From: Clarireedia homoeocarpa
Lineage: Eukaryota > Ascomycota > Leotiomycetes > Helotiales > Rutstroemiaceae
Length of the DNA: 64,000 nucleotides
Direction of reading: 5' to 3'
Assembly: GCA_001465935.1 (NCBI GenBank)
Contig: LNKV01000036.1
Span: 62,001 to 126,000, forward strand
Part shown: positions 24,718-38,800 of the stretch, in pieces
Layout: each line of letters begins with the position of its first letter
How positions within the stretch are numbered: the first letter of the stretch is position 1
Translations under genes and position numbers: made by a program
Notes under the pieces: generated by a model
Database searches by the model: none
What the model was told of the DNA's origin: nothing
Seen by the model: the letters and a program-made list of their open reading frames with translations, nothing else

Positions 24718-24924
24718 GTAGAAAGGCGGCGCGATGACGATGACTGACTTCTACAAATGACGCGGTGCTACTGTATGGTGGATTGGGGCGTGATAGATAT
24801 ATACGCAGCTTATCTATTGGTTTGTAAATGCCTCGTGCAATATAATATAATGCGGGACTTCTCTGCTATACCTTTACAATACATTGTTACCTAACTATAA
24901 ATATAACCATCACATCATAAGTTA

Positions 24925-24968
24925 ATCATATCAGATCATGTTTATTATCATATCAGATCAAGTTTATT
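24925..24968. repeat. 22-bp tandem duplication
   Basis: ATCATATCAGATCATGTTTATT is followed immediately by the same unit with one change (CATG to CAAG). Confidence 0.9.
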
Positions 24969-25521
24969 ATATCATAACCTCCAACTAGTCAAGTAACTCA
25001 AGTTAAGTAAGCTGTGAATACAATACAATCCATATATCCCTAGAACCCTACCGTACAGTACCTAACCTCGCATCCAACGAAGCAAAAAAGAAAAAGAACC
25101 ACTGGACCGTGACTTTCCTCCCTCTCCATCTGCCATCCTCTCCCCCTTCCACCTCCTCCCGCGCGCCGTTTCTTTTTCCCCCTCCCCCCCCCAGCACATT
25201 CTCATCCCGCTCTCCTCCGAAACGACGATCAAACAAACAAACTGTTTTCCGCCAGACTAACTTAATTATCCAGTTTACTCCGTATTTTTAATTGATCACT
25301 TACCTGAACTAGTAGATCGAAATTAATTTATCTGGTCAGATGCGATGGCCGATAAGATAGATATATTAAATCTTTTCTTTGCGTTGAATACTGTGGGTGG
25401 GATGTAAGACTGAGTAGTGCTATATCTATATATATATATATATTGTATTTTAATTGATCGATAAATTTGATTTGAACGATGACGACGAATTTGCCATATC
25501 ATAACTGCCGGGGCCGATGTA

Positions 25522-25570
25522 CTCTCTCTCTCTCTCTCACTTACTTTACTCACTCACTCACTCACTCACT
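25522..25570. repeat. (CT)n followed by (CACT)n microsatellite
   Basis: CT dinucleotides at 25522-25538, then CACT units at 25549-25570. Confidence 0.85.
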
Positions 25571-26889
25571 TATACACACACCATCTCATTCCCCTCCCTT
25601 TCGAATGAAGTTCTCTCCAATAAAATCCCCTCCAATCCCACCTTCTCCCCGCAATAGTCCCACCCCATCCCATACCATCCCATGTCCACCAACGAGGCAG
25701 TGCACCTTTTTCACCTCAGGGTCTCTTTTCCTGACTCTCTCCACTCTGTACGTTTCACAATGTCTCTGCTCTCTCGTAAACAACAAAAATCTTTGGAAAA
25801 CATGCGTCATAGTTTTGGATAGGTTGGGTTGGGTTGGGTTTGATGGGCAAACAAATCGTGAAGAAGAGGATTGCTTTCTTTTACTATATTTAACTTTTTG
25901 TTTTTGGTGGGGAGGCAGGCTCGGATGAAAAAGAATGAGCAAGGGAGCAGAGCATAGAAAAAGAAAAGGGGTTTGGCGAATATGGGAATGAATTGAAACC
26001 GACTGTTCGCATAGCCGGAGTAAAAGGTCCAACTCTCACTCCCACTCAGAGGGAACCCCAACACATGTAAGAAATATATTCACGATACCAATCAATCACA
26101 CCAGTAAATCCGTTTTAATGTTCATTCATAAATATTAATTATTCTATCTATAATCGTAGCGACTGTGTGTATATGTAAAAGTCTTACAGCCAACTGGGAC
26201 TGGTATATTCCAGCCGTCCAGTATTCCTCCTGCTCATCTTCCCAATGACCAAAAAGGGGGTATATAGTAACGAGAGTAACGAAGGAAGAAAAAAGTATAG
26301 CTAATAGTACATCTTCGGTGAGAATATCCATCGATCATGCGTGGTAATATTCCCTCACCAAATTCCCAATCGATCCGCCCAATGGCAAACAACAGTTGCC
26401 TTGTATAACCTTTTCAACGCCGATGAAAAAAAAAAGTATCCAAACTCACTTCCAATCTTTCAGGCAAGTGGTTGTTTTATAGGCCCCCTCCTATGTATTA
26501 GACATCTTCCTCGAAATTTTGAAGGAAGTGTCGTATTTTAGCGACAGTATTAGAAAGTATAATGTAGTCATCTTATGAACCGCCAGTGTCCCCCTTAAAA
26601 ACAAAAACCGCAAATTTGACTTCCAAATCTCGCAAACTGGATATCAACACGCAGAAAGGATATCGCCAATACAGACATAAATCGAGAGAGAAACATTCGG
26701 AGAAAAATGGAAAATGCATAGCCAGCATTAGAGTTGTAAGACATTCGAGTCTTTTTGAACCAACGAATCTTTTTGTCGATGGTCGTCTAAGGCGTAAAGT
26801 TGGTGGATATAAACAGATCGTGGAGTAGGTGAATGACTCGGGATTGGTGTAATGGGCTGATAATATACAAATAATACATAGCATGGCGC

Positions 26890-28154
26890 TTATTCGTCTG
26901 ATTGATGGTCCTCGGATCCAGCTTCGGAGCGTGCATCGCCCTTGTGTACCTTGCGATGTCTTCGCAAGTTGGAAACAACTGAGAAGTGTCTTCCGCAACC
27001 TTCAACTTCGCAAGAGAATGCTAGATTTTGACATTTAGTATCTATTTGGGGGGAAATGCTAAGAACTGGGTTGACTTACGCTTCTCTCCGGTGTGACTAT
27101 ACATGTGTGTTTGTAACGAACTTGGTCGAGTAAACCTCTTGTCGCAAACCTTGCACTTGTGCTTCTTTTGCGTGCTTGATGATACTTTTGAGCTGAATTG
27201 GCCCATCATTGATTGGGGTGCGGGTGGTGCTGCGCCAGCAAGAATTCCACCAGGTCGCGGTAATGTTCTCGATGAGACTGATTCAATATCAGAACCGGCA
27301 TTCGAATAATCAGATACGGAGGAATCGACGGAGCCGCCGAAGTATGATGGGTAGGTACCAGATGAAGAGATCGACGAGCTTGTCGAGTGTGTTGCAGGGA
27401 AGCCATATGAGTCGCCGGATCCTCGTCCGATGCGGGCTCCTCCTCCATAAATATTTCTCGGTGTGGTGTTTTGGCTCATGGCGAGCATACCTCGTCCAGC
27501 GTCTACGGCATCTCGGAATCCAGTTGTGTCATTGTTTGGTAGTCCTCTGTCATTGAAGTCAATAAGTGAATTTTGGCGATGTGATCGCAATGTATCGGAT
27601 GATACATCACCGAAGAATGAATTTGAAGATACTGACGGTTGAGAGAGTCGTCTCGAGTGATCCTGCGACGGGATCGCATACGTAGAACGGACGGGAGCTG
27701 GGGCATAGCCCAATGAATCGTATGGTGACGAGGTCGGCGCATATGATGCGTGAACGGGCGAGGGCGCGCTGCTATAGGCGGCTTCGCTCCCGTATCCAGT
27801 GGACAGGGAACGGCTCGGACTCAACATATCTTGGGGAATGGTGAGTAAATCCTGTTGCGATCCATAGACATCCACCAAGAGAGGGCTACCTGCTGATGCC
27901 GCAGTAATTGGTATGCTGGCATATGATCCCATGGATACATTATTATTCAAACGTGCACTTTGCTGCTTGGCAATGCTGTCGAGCCCCAAGTTGGGGTTGA
28001 TACCGGCGGAAGCATATAGGCTTTGGGTGGGCGCGGGGCCGGAAGAGGCAGACCAAGGATTGGTGAACTGCGGTGAGGGATTTGTTTGTGTGTAAGGCAT
28101 GTGGTCGAAGTTCATGCCGCCGAAGCGTTGTTGATTGTCGATTGTCATGGTCAT
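26890..28154 (-). CDS. C2H2 zinc-finger transcription factor, FlbC-like
   Basis: Two exons, 28154-27080 and 27020-26890, encode 401 aa. About 330 residues are disordered, Ser/Tyr/Pro/Gly-rich sequence, the usual activation region of such factors. Then come two tandem C2H2 fingers: C334-C337...H350-H354 (HKCKVCDKRFTRPSSLQTHM) joined by the TGEKP linker to C362-C367...H380-H384 (CEVEGCGRHFSVVSNLRRH). The 59-nt intron 27021-27079 splits the linker codon (C|CA). Two C-terminal fingers, length and the sequence as I recall it resemble FlbC-type regulators of conidiation, but Azf1/Egr-like names are used for the same finger type, so I give no symbol. Start: first ATG (28154), with a second in frame at 28148. 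It stands alone in more than 22 kb of gene-free DNA. Confidence 0.88.
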
Positions 28155-28572
28155 CTTCAAAATAGAAACAAAAAGCTAAAGTATGCTCCAAGTCGACGGC
28201 GCAAAAGTAGTATGAGGTATAAGTTTGGATGTTCGAGTAAAAAAAAAGAGTGTCAAGTTCCCAAGATTTACGTGGATCAGCTGCAGGATCCCGTGCTAAA
28301 GTCGTGTTACTTGGGACGATATGAACGTTCGAGAGGCAAGATAGAGTCGATCAGTAAAGTGTCAACGGGTGGGATCAGCGTTCTTTATGTGCTTCGAAAG
28401 AGAAGTCGAAGAGAAGGATGCAGGGTTGTGGTTGGTGGGTAGGGTCTTGGATGGGAAAGCTTTCTTCGAGTCCCCGTCAAGCCTTTCGATAATTGGATTT
28501 TCGACTTTTGGGGCTAAGGATGTGGATGGGTGGAGGGGAAAGTAGTGTGCACGCTGACTTTGCTATGTGTCC

Positions 28573-28585
28573 GGGGGGGGGGGGG
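28573..28585. repeat. G13 homopolymer
   Basis: Thirteen consecutive G about 420 bp upstream of the C2H2 start codon. Confidence 0.9.
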
Positions 28586-29429
28586 TGCTTTTCGAGCAGT
28601 GGGGCGCGTTGGCACTTGAATGTCTTGAGAAGGGATCGACAAGAGATAACTTCCTTTTCCCAAATTCCCCTACGTGCTTAGGTCCTTCTTGTGGTGTGGA
28701 GGAGGACTATGCTTGATGTAGTTGCGGTGAGCGGGTCAATTGGAAGGTCTTGAAGGAAATGTCTGTGATCTCTTTTGGAGACTAAGCTCATCAGACAGGT
28801 TTGCCAGTGCAAGATGTCGAGGGTGTTGGAATTGGTAATCGTAGTCGTAGGCGTAGTGGCAGTTGTAGTGCTTTTGGAGGATGATCCAAGCTGTCAGATC
28901 TTCTGCCCTGCTGTGGTGATCTACTGGCGTGGTTGTGTACGTGGGGAGTGCCAATGCGAATGAGGCAGTGATGCGGGCGGGAAAGGTAGTGAGGAGCAAT
29001 GGATGGTATAGGAGCAGTAGTTGATTGAATGTGTGTGCGTGTGCGTGTGAGTGTGATAATTGCACGTCCAGTTCTCTTGTTTTCCTTCTTTCTCTTCGGG
29101 GGCAATGCTTGTTGCTCGTGTTTGTATCAAAGAGGTGATGATCAGAGGCGAGTATTTTAAAAAGTGTCTGTGTTTTGAGATATTCGAAGTGATCAACAAG
29201 TCTGAGGTAGTATGGAGTAAATATGTCAGAAGGGATTATTCCCAAAGATATTCAGATTTGGGGGAGCAAATAAAATTGTAAGAATCAGGAAATGGTAGGT
29301 TTGGATGACGATGATGATATGGGTCGAAGAAATAGGAAGTTTAAGGTCGATCACAAGGCGGGGGGGGGTTGTAAAGGGAACCAAAGGTACCTTTCACAAC
29401 ATAACAGAGGGTGGTAAGGGTGCGGTGCG

Positions 29430-29562
29430 AGGGTGTGAGGTGTGAGGTGTGAGGTGTGAGGGTGTGAGGGTGTGAAGGAAGTGGAGAGTGGAGAGAAGGC
29501 GAGGGCGAGGGCGAGGGTGAGGGAGGGCGAGGAAGAGGGAGAGGGAGAGGGAGAGGGAGGGC
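29430..29562. repeat. GAGGTGT / GAGGGC purine-rich repeat tract
   Basis: Imperfect GAGGTGT and GAGGGTGT units at 29430-29475, then GAGGGC and GAGGGA hexamers at 29498-29562. Strongly G-rich on the plus strand. Confidence 0.85.
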
Positions 29563-30202
29563 GTATGTGAGATAAGTGGAGACTCTCCTACACAAGGAAG
29601 TGGATTGGGTGAAAATGGAGTGGGGATAGAAGGTGGGAAAGACGAGAGGTGTGTATGTGGAAGAAGAGATGAGGTAGGGTTGTGCTGAATTGCTGGGTTT
29701 GTGCTATCTATGAAGTATGATGGAGGAGGAAAGCAGGGATCAGGAACAAGGACCCAGCAACCCAGCACCCAGTCAACGCGCCCCATAATTGTTCTTCGTT
29801 AATCCCGAAGCCACCAACGCATAACAGCGAATAACAGCAAACAGCTTTCGACTACGTTGAGAACGAGTACGTGAGCATTCGGCCTGCCGTCAATTGTGCG
29901 GCGTGCACACGGAATACCGTTTTATGCTTTTTACACCTTTACTTTACCATTTTATACGCAGTTCTTCCTAGTGCCAATGACTGAGACTAACCTCTCCTTA
30001 GTTCTTGACACACGAGTAGCTTTCTCGCAGTATCATAGCTATGGAAAGAAAGAAAGAAAAAGAAAAAAAAGAAAAAAAAAAGAAAAAAAAGAAGCAGACT
30101 ATGGGTTTGGGATTGGGACTTTGCCGGATTGAACCTTGATCTTGATATCTTTCATCGGATATAAAATTAGTTCAGGGTCCTTTGGCTTGACGGGCTACAT
30201 AC

Positions 30203-30258
30203 GAAAGTATGTATGTGTGAAAGTATGTATGTGTGAAAAGTATGTATGTGTGTATGTA
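30203..30258. repeat. AAAGTATGTATGTGTG minisatellite, 3 copies
   Basis: Three tandem copies of an about 16-bp unit, the last with an extra A, followed by GTATGTA. The frames through it (CVKVCMCEKYVCV) are repeat artefacts. Confidence 0.85.
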
Positions 30259-33200
30259 CCGTTCGCTGTGACAGCCAGCACCAGCGCCAGTACCAAGCCA
30301 TACGGATGCGAGCAAGTGAGATGGACGATGTACAAGCTAGGAGAAAAAAGATGGACCTGAATCGTAAACTCAAATGTACAATGATATCAACACAGCGAAA
30401 CCACCGTGTACACTGTCACTGCTTATTTGTTTTCATCTCGTATTTCTCTGCTAGGTGCATGCTCATGCTCATGCTCATGCTCATATGGTATGGAATGTGG
30501 GTGGTGAATTGGTGACTGAGCTCAACAAGGTACAAAGTAGTTTCCCCAACTGGCCCCGTAATCCACATCCCTCTCAATCTTGTACATGTTTTTTCCCTCT
30601 GTGCTTTCTCCTGTAACTGTAACCCTCGTCCTGTTACTTCGCACTTTGTGTGTAACTTCTTCGAAACTACCGCGACCGGGTAGTAGCTTCATTACTCGAC
30701 TGCTATTATTACAGTATGCTAACGACTACTACTGTACCAAGTACAGTGGGGACCTTGCCCATAAGTAGCCCATAAGTAGCCCACAGTAGTTGTCTGCCCC
30801 ATGCCCATGATACATACCTCGAAGCAGTTAAGATGTTTGAGATGTTCGCAGCAATCCGGCCTAGCAGCTCGCTGGGTGAGCACAGAATGGGCCGCCTAAG
30901 TCCTATCTGGGTAAGATTCCTAATTAAAAGACATGCCAGAGGGAGATGGTTAGTTGAAAGTTAGCGGCCAAGAAGCACAAACCACCAACAGCCGCCTCCG
31001 CGTGAGGCTTTCGAGGTCCGACGAATAAGAGAGAAGCCATCGAGGTTGCTCGTCGTTGAATGATTAGGACTCCAACTACAGTACCGGGATGAACGCGGTA
31101 GAGAGTAGAGAAGTACCGAGTGCGAAAAAAGGGACGAGCAAATTTTGGATCAATCAGATTATCCTTTGGCGTCGATAGTCAATGTTAACATTGATGCGAG
31201 GCTTCCAAAAAGGTATCCCGGCTGCTGTGCAATGAACTCCCCAAAAGCCTTACCGGGTTAAGATAGAGTTGACGGATCCCATCGCCTCGTTTCCATGGCA
31301 GTGTGTGCTCTGTACATAGTATCGAGTCAAGAAACTTTGGCTGACAAACTCCAACTGGCTGGGCGAAGATGTCGTGAATCAAGCCATGGCGTAAGTGTTT
31401 GACAAATGGACCAGAGATTGGATATGCTGGTGGGGTTCGAATCTCTGGTTGCGCTACGCTACACCACACTACTGTCTCTACACCAAGACTCGAGGAAAAC
31501 GAAGCCAGTCAGAGGAGGAATAGCAGGCTCCTCCGTGAGAGATGGTTCCATACTTCCGTTCAAGGGACGGATTCTCTAGCGTCGATAGTCTGGGGGCAAA
31601 TCCATCTAGCACTAGTTGATACTCCCGGGTGCTGTCTATGCACTTTGTGAACCCGTCAACAAACACCGTAGTTAAGGTTACTTCTGATATATTGATTGAT
31701 TCACAAGAGGGCTGAGCGAAAGCATGCATACAATTCGTAAAATTGGATTTGGGAGTGTAAAACGATTGCTTGATGCTCATTGGCTCCTTTGCTGAATTGC
31801 TCGGCCAGTCCTGATAGCTTGGCAGTTCTAGCTAGTTATCAAAAGAATTCTATCATATTTCTAGAAATACCAAAAACGAGTACGCAAAACAATTAATTTC
31901 TTTGACTTCTTTTTTTAACCTTCTTTCCCTTGCATGATGACGGCATTCCAATCAGATAAAAGAAAAAGGCGAGCAAGAAATCAAATTAGATTGCTACTTT
32001 GTGCCAAAGTCTCTCATACTGTCTGTCGTACGCTCTCCACTTCAGTATGGAGAAAATCTATTATTTCTCACAAGTCAGCAGCTCAAGTCAGCTAGATGTT
32101 TTCCTCTTTTGAGTGCTCCTCCAGCGGATGTATACTACCGTGTCTAGTTTCTTTTCCATTTTGCAATTCTCCAATCTCCAGTCTCCATTCTTCCAATCCC
32201 TACTGCCGTACAGGGTTGAGAAGCAAAATGCGGCCAGGATCAGATGGACCCCGAAATGACGCCTGCAACAGGGCTCGGGGAGCTGTGGGATGCAGTAGGT
32301 GGCGCCTGTTTCAACGAGCTAAAAAGCCTTGACAAGAACGCCACCATTTCTCCCTCCTGCTAAACAAGGCCCGAAGGAACGAAAAGCCATCAATCATCAT
32401 TTCAATTGTCATTTCTCTGTTGATTTCGTAAACTGAGATTGTCAATGAGATAATAACACGTTCGACGGCAGGGACGACGTTATTTCGTGGGCTATCGCGC
32501 TTCTCATCAATCTTATTCGATTGGAGCATCTCCTGGTTTGAATATACTTTTCGACACGTAGAAGACCTCGAGCAATTTAGGGACCAAAGGCTATCTGCCA
32601 CTTAGAAGTACCTAACTCATCTCGTTGCGCCCGAACGCTGGTTCTTGAGTTGCTCCTCGTCGTACGGAAGGTGCAGAAATACATGCTGCAGAAAGGAGGA
32701 CGCCATCATCAAGCCGCTGAGATCAAGTTGCACCCTTGGCAAGTATCACTACGGTTACTAACTTACCACGCAGTATTATTTTTTTCCATTCCTGCTCAAC
32801 TCCTTAGCTCATTGCGGAAGCATGCTCTGAGCATACTTAGCACACGGGCAAGATATCGACAAGAATCCATATCCATACCCATATCCATACCCATATCTCT
32901 CTCCAAAAACGATGCCGTCGATGTCATGCTAGTGCACACCGTCTAGCCGCCCAAAAACGACCACACCCGCCACCGTTTGGTGTGGGCAAAATTGTATTAC
33001 GGTCGGTCCAGTAACTGTACCGTCAAAACAGCCTGAACGGGCCTTGGCAGATGCAAGGCGCGCGTGCTTTGTGCCTATGGGGGAAGAAGGATGAGAGAGC
33101 GACACGATGACTTCAATTGGGAGGCTCGATTGGATGAGCCGAAGGATTGAAATCTCACCAAAGAAAAAACTTGTTCTAAGCTTTCCTTACCGCATCATGA

Positions 33201-34951
33201 TGTCGTCATTGTACAGTCGCCTCTTGGAAGTGTTCGCGCACAGGCCATATTCACTTCCAAATAGTACGGGGTTGAGCCCAAATTGAAGATATATTAATAT
33301 TTATTGCTATCACCTCTGTTCCTGATTACTGCCTCTGAGCGGACAGCCCTTCTCTTGCTAGGAGAATGTCCCCTTCGGCTAGTAGGAGGTTTATAAACCA
33401 TAGCTAGTTGTTGTAGAGCTAGAAAGTAAAAGTTGAAGATACTGTAAAAAGAAAGTATATAAGAAAGTATATAGTCGATGCTAACATATTATATCCCACT
33501 TTCCTCATTAAGCAAATTACGCGAACACTTCCAAGAGGCCTTTACAGTTCTCTTGAACTATTCCTGCGAATTGTCTGCATCCTTTTTCTCCAGAGTTTCC
33601 GATCTGTTACAACCAATTGTGCCAGGTCTGACAAATCCTCAAATGACATCATCAGGGTCATGACGACGGACGGATGGATGGATGGATGGATGAAAGGGAT
33701 TCATATCGATACGCCGGGGGTTCATCCATATCTTTACATCGTGGGTAAGCGCATGATGCGCAGTCATTCGCAACCAAATGGCCAATTGCTATCTCCGAAG
33801 AAACCTTTTTAAGATATCAGAGGAACATTATCAACGAGTCCCTGTTCCGGCCAACTGTATGCAACAAGGCGTGGTGGCGATCACTCACACGCACACAACA
33901 GCAGCAAGGGGAGATCTCTAGGGCAATGACTACTTCACTTAGCACACCCTTTTATCTCTCTGAATAAATGAATACGACGCCCAACTGACGAGCCTATTCC
34001 CAAGTCGGAGACGCCAATGTGCAAATACACCTTTTTGCTTTTTCCGTTTCCGCCTCCCTTTTTCTTAATCGCTCAACCGTTCGTTCGTATTAGGGTATTA
34101 CAATTTCACAAATTACTGAATTCGAGAGAACATACATGAACATGAATGAGGCTTGCTTGTTGTCAATATCTATCTATCCTTTACCATGTCAAAAACATCA
34201 ACACACACATATGGGTGGTGGGTGATGATGGATTGTGGGTGGGGTCCAAGCTACAGTACGAAAGTATCTCGGTATAGTCTAACCCCGACCAAGAGTTATG
34301 GAGGAAAAAGCAAGAGTTACACTGATATTGCTGCATATTAACAGATGATGAGTGTATAGCTATATCGACTCAACAAATCATATTCCAGACCTCATATTCA
34401 AATAACAGCTAGCTGGAGGCAGTAGACCCTTCCATCCTATCACATCAGTATTATATCACGGATCCGATTTTTTTTCCAGGTCGCCGAACTGAAGCAGATT
34501 TATGGGTTAGCTCCCCAGACTCGGTATGCGCAATGACCGACACCGACCGAGCGTTAGCTAAGTTTGCTAGGTGGCTAGTTACACCGAGATTCTTCCAAAT
34601 TTCAAAAACTTCCAAAACATGTATAATTTTTCAAGTAGTATTTGCCTATAGTTTTCTATCAATCAATCAATCAATCAGCCTCCAGTTCCCGAGCCAAAAT
34701 CCAAAGGCTACCCCGATTCGCGCGCTTCGGGGGAACATTTACAGGTAATGTACTCTCAGGCTGCGTGGACGAACTTTTACGGTACGTAGACTTTGATTTG
34801 CTGACAAGCGGGGGGAGTTCGGGATGTTCTGCTCCTGGAGGTGAAAATAAGGTGGGATTTGGGGCGATATGGTGGCTTGCTGGGCTGGTCTTGCTTACCA
34901 CCTTACCTACCGGGAGCAGTGCAGATCCGGGCGGTAGTTCCTTTGCAGGTG

Positions 34952-34968
34952 TTTTTTTTTTTTTTTTT
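34952..34968. repeat. T17 homopolymer
   Basis: Seventeen consecutive T inside a locally GC-richer segment (34,680-35,060). Confidence 0.95.
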
Positions 34969-35832
34969 GGTGAGGGCAGGACAAGGGCACTTACGCGTCG
35001 TAACAGTACAGCAACAGTAAAGTCCACAATAGCAGCTGCTTTTCCCTGGGTTCTTTGTTGTTACTGGTGGGGTGAGAGAATAGTCAGGTGCATGTCCTTG
35101 TATGTATCGTGATGCGTGCGTGCGGAGAAGCATATCACATCTACTGTGCTCATCTTTTCCTCTCGTCACTGGTGTGTGATACATAGCTACATACAGATAC
35201 AGATACAGCTCATGTTGAGTGATTGAGTGCATTAAAAGAGGCGGTCAGGTACCTGTTCCTTCGAACCATGAACCACCCAATACGAATACAACACAAAAGA
35301 AATGTTTCTTTCTCCCCCGGCCAATAATAAGGCGGGCAGCTAGCACAGGGCGAGGGGAGGATCTCCACTGTCAACGTAACTGTAACTGTGCGATGTATTG
35401 TACATGATACCCCAGGAATTGATGTCGAATCTCCATCTCTATCGGCATCTGCATCCATCTGTATCTGACGGAAGAGCGGGGGGACATCTGTCCAATGCCC
35501 AGGGGTTGGCTGGTGGGGGGAGGAGGTGAGAGGCAAAATGGATAGATTGATGGCACATGACTGATAGCCCTTACCTAACGAAACGACGCTGTAGAGTGCG
35601 GAGAGGGGGTGTTGAGTGAGGATTTTCGGTCCAAAGACAATACGTCGTACGAATTGGAAACGCCTCTTTTTTTTTTGGGGTTTTTTGAGTTTCAGAATTC
35701 CCCCCCGGCCCATTGCAAGTGAGTAAGAAGTGAGTGGCGAAATGGATGTATACATCCCCCAGAAATCATACATCGATTTAAGTCTGACTGCAGATCCGGG
35801 GTGACTAAGCACTTAAGCAAGTCAGCACGCTC

Positions 35833-35852
35833 GCTCGGGAGATATCCCGAGC
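35833..35852. repeat. Perfect 8-bp hairpin
   Basis: GCTCGGGA, loop GATA, TCCCGAGC. The stem is GC-rich and perfectly paired. No U-run follows on either strand and the context is not a gene end, so its role is unknown. Confidence 0.7.
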
Positions 35853-38800
35853 CATTGATACAGATATACAAACAGACTAGTTTGGAAACTTGGTTTACTT
35901 GGGACAAATCTGCTATAGGCCAAACCCAAGCAAACACACAGCCCGGCCGTTGGAAGAGTTTGGTAGGGAGAACTGACTGACTGACTGACTCGTTCGTATT
36001 GCCTTATTCTCGAATACCGAAGCCAACCGGAAGGCTGTTTTTGTCTTGGTTTGCTTTGTTCTAAGATTCTTAAGGTTTAGGGGTAAAGTTTAGATGTGAA
36101 AAAAGGTTGAGGTTGTTGCACCCTGTACCATGGCTGCGGAGTCGATAGAAGAAGAAGAAAACACCTACGGAAAAGGGAAAGGGAAATAATGGCGCAAATC
36201 CGAGAGGGAAAAAGATGTGGATGGTGGGGTGAGGCGAATGTATTGTATGGTGGATGTGGAGCTGAGTTGTGTGTGTGCAATTGGTAAAGTTTGTGATTTG
36301 ACTGTACTGTTTGGGCTTGAGATAACTCTTAGCATAGGATAGAATTGGGTGATGGGAAAATTGCACCATCGACGCCTTGCCGGGTGTGTGGAAGGGAGGG
36401 AAACTATTGATTTTACCTGTCTGTGTGTATGTGTGTATGATATGGCAGTCAACCAAACATGCAAGCATCAACAGCACATTTTCAATCAGCATATGGAAAT
36501 GCCAAGTAGATACAGAGATCTCGGATCTTCCCCATCCCCAATGTTTGTCTCTCCCATGTAACTAACTATAAGTTAAGCTAGTTGGCTTATGCATGGTAAG
36601 TTAATGGTAGCATCTAATATCACATCATGATTTACAGGCAGTTGGCATGTCAATCATCAAGCCTCATCCAGTATCCTAGCAAAGTATGAAAATCCTTCGA
36701 TGGGGTTTGATTGCACTATGTCTATCTGTCAATCTTTTTAAGGGACACATGCATATAAAGGCGGCTTGATACCACCTGATATACTTAACGGAACGGCCAG
36801 GGTGAAGATAAACTCAAGGGGAATGAACTCAGATAAATTGAAGCATCGTGAGAATGAACGGATAGCTCGATTCGGCAATTCAGCAAATTAACATAGGGCT
36901 TTGGCCGCTTCACAAGTGTAAATCCACTTAACGTACCATTTAACCGTGCTAGCTGCTGCAGCTATGGGATAGTTCTTGCGTGGGTAGCTTCATATCTAAC
37001 GAACGACACTTGATAGAAGGATGGATATGGAAAGAGAAAATAGGAAATATGACTACATACAGAGATAGATGTCTGAGGGAATGAAATGCATCACGCGTCG
37101 CGTCGCGTCACTAATACCTGTGTGCATATCAAATCACATTGAAAACGTATTATTCGTATAGTTAGCTAATTTCATAGAAGTTCGGTCGTCGTCGTCGTCG
37201 CATCCATCACTACCATCACGGCCCAATCCCACAAACGCGCAATCTAAAAAGATCCGCATGATCCCAGCAGCTAATCAATCATACAGCTTGCAGTATTTTA
37301 TCCAGGTGCACGGAAATACATTTGTGCCTTAAACACTTCGTATTACCGTAGCAAAGAAAGCCACTATTCCATGTCTAACTTATGCCAAGCACTAAGTTGG
37401 GTCTTACCATGATCAACACCCTCATACCCTCTTTGGGTTTGAGGTGACCTGGTCTGGTTTGGCCCCATATCTTTCCTATCTGAGCTTAGACGTCGACGTA
37501 GACAGACAGCCGCATGGATAGAAAGGTACTGTAACATAAAACATAAAATTTCGAATGCCGAAGAGTGGGCGGGCCATCTACTGTATGTTGTTGTTCGGAG
37601 CTTTTTTTCCTAGGAGAAGAAAGATGGCATGGGGATCCATACATGGCAAACTAAGAAAACTGTCAAATCTTCTTCTTTTCTTAAACGGGTATGCAACCCC
37701 TGTGAGAGGTTCATGGCTAGACTGCTTTGGGATCACCGATTGGTTTCAGGTTTTCCTTCTAAGTTAAATTTTGAGGGGCTAGCGTATAGGTGTGGACCGC
37801 TTTGGGATGAGTTGGGATGGATCTATTACACTCGTGGTGAGCTTTTTTTTTCTCCTTTTACGGTGTTGGTGCTAACTTGGGGCAGAGCAGGGAATTGTAT
37901 TTGTGAGGCAAGCAAGCAGAAGGATAGGGATGGGGATATGATGGGATGGAATGGGAAGGAACAGTTTGGACCTGGGTGATGGGAGAGGGGGGGGGGGCAG
38001 CATCTGGGACGTGCAAAGGAAAGATGAGCATAAGAAGATGAGCATATAGGAAAATCCATGAGTCGTTCTAAGACGGCGTCCTGGAGCTAAGAAGTTTACA
38101 ATATAGCAAGTAATTCTATCCCCCACAATTCCACTCCAAGAAACGACAGAGCGACATCTCATTTCCTGTTCCTGTCATATCCATTCGGACGGGGCTTCTC
38201 ATATGCCCTGCCGATCTGTTAAACTTTTGGCAGCTTGTGCTATTCCCCAATTTTTTTATTTTATAGTAGTCTTGGGAGCGGACCTCTTGGAGGAAAGAGC
38301 TTGTTTCCTACTGTTATGTGTCTCCGAGTATACCGCCGAAACGTGTCTTGCTTGGATACAGGAAATGGAATGGATAGCCTTTTGAAATTGTGGATTACGG
38401 AAGGGGGGGACTACCGGATTCCGATGTCGTAGCACGCGTAGTAAACGTGAGGACCCGGAAGATGCGGTCATGATCTTGGTCATGGTTGTGCCAGTTGGGA
38501 TGGGATGGAATCTTGGGATGGATGGTTTGGATTGTGGGTGCATACTGCATGCTGCATGCGTGGTTAGATACATACGTACGAACGGATAGACGTACTGCTG
38601 TACGATTTACTCCATATAGACACCGTAGGGTTAGATGAGCTTCTTACTGTCTTGGTATCTCGTTTTTTTCCCCATGGCTATGTGGAACACTGGCAGGCAT
38701 TTTAAGAAAGGAGAGGGTGGGCAAGGGGAGGGAACTCTCTAGCGTCGCATCCCGGAATATGTCGCCGAGCAAAAATTGGTGATTCTAAGTTCCAATTTGG

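Larger units (their letters stand above)
19806..26889. other. 7.1-kb gene-free spacer, RAX2 / C2H2 factor (convergent)
   Basis: Two convergent genes border this stretch, yet it is 7 kb long. I see no domain-bearing frame, no transposase or reverse transcriptase and no obvious RIP-type AT collapse. It is dominated by homopurine/homopyrimidine tracts and tandem repeats (listed separately). Short frames of 60-149 codons are Ser/Pro/Leu-rich and contradicted by frames on the other strand. A 134-codon minus frame at 22306-22710 begins with a signal-peptide-like stretch but lacks other support. Confidence 0.55.

Noticed and set aside
25823..25840. TTGGG repeats resembling telomeric sequence
   Set aside because: Only about three units, not TTAGGG, and internal to an ordinary spacer.
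29135..29205. Second C/D-like pair, GTGATGA ... CTGA, 70 nt apart
   Set aside because: No terminal stem between the flanks, unlike the 7985-8104 candidate.
31388..31455. tRNA-like sequence: GGGGTTCGAATC T-arm word with a near-complementary GCGTAA...TTGCGC pair
   Set aside because: Only about 68 nt long, no D-arm GG motif, no 7-nt anticodon loop and a T-stem with three wobble pairs; not a credible tRNA.
34642..35112. 156-codon plus frame in a GC-richer segment
   Set aside because: Crosses the T17 tract (FFFFFF) and is matched by two opposing minus frames; no family resemblance.
35210..35812. 200-codon minus-strand frame
   Set aside because: Runs through homopolymers and simple repeats (KKPQKKKRR, DADADRDGD), no recognisable domain, no splice or start context that stands out.
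35770..35860. Possible dispersed 5S rRNA around the 35833 hairpin
   Set aside because: No match to 5S internal control boxes or to the 120-nt secondary structure on either strand.
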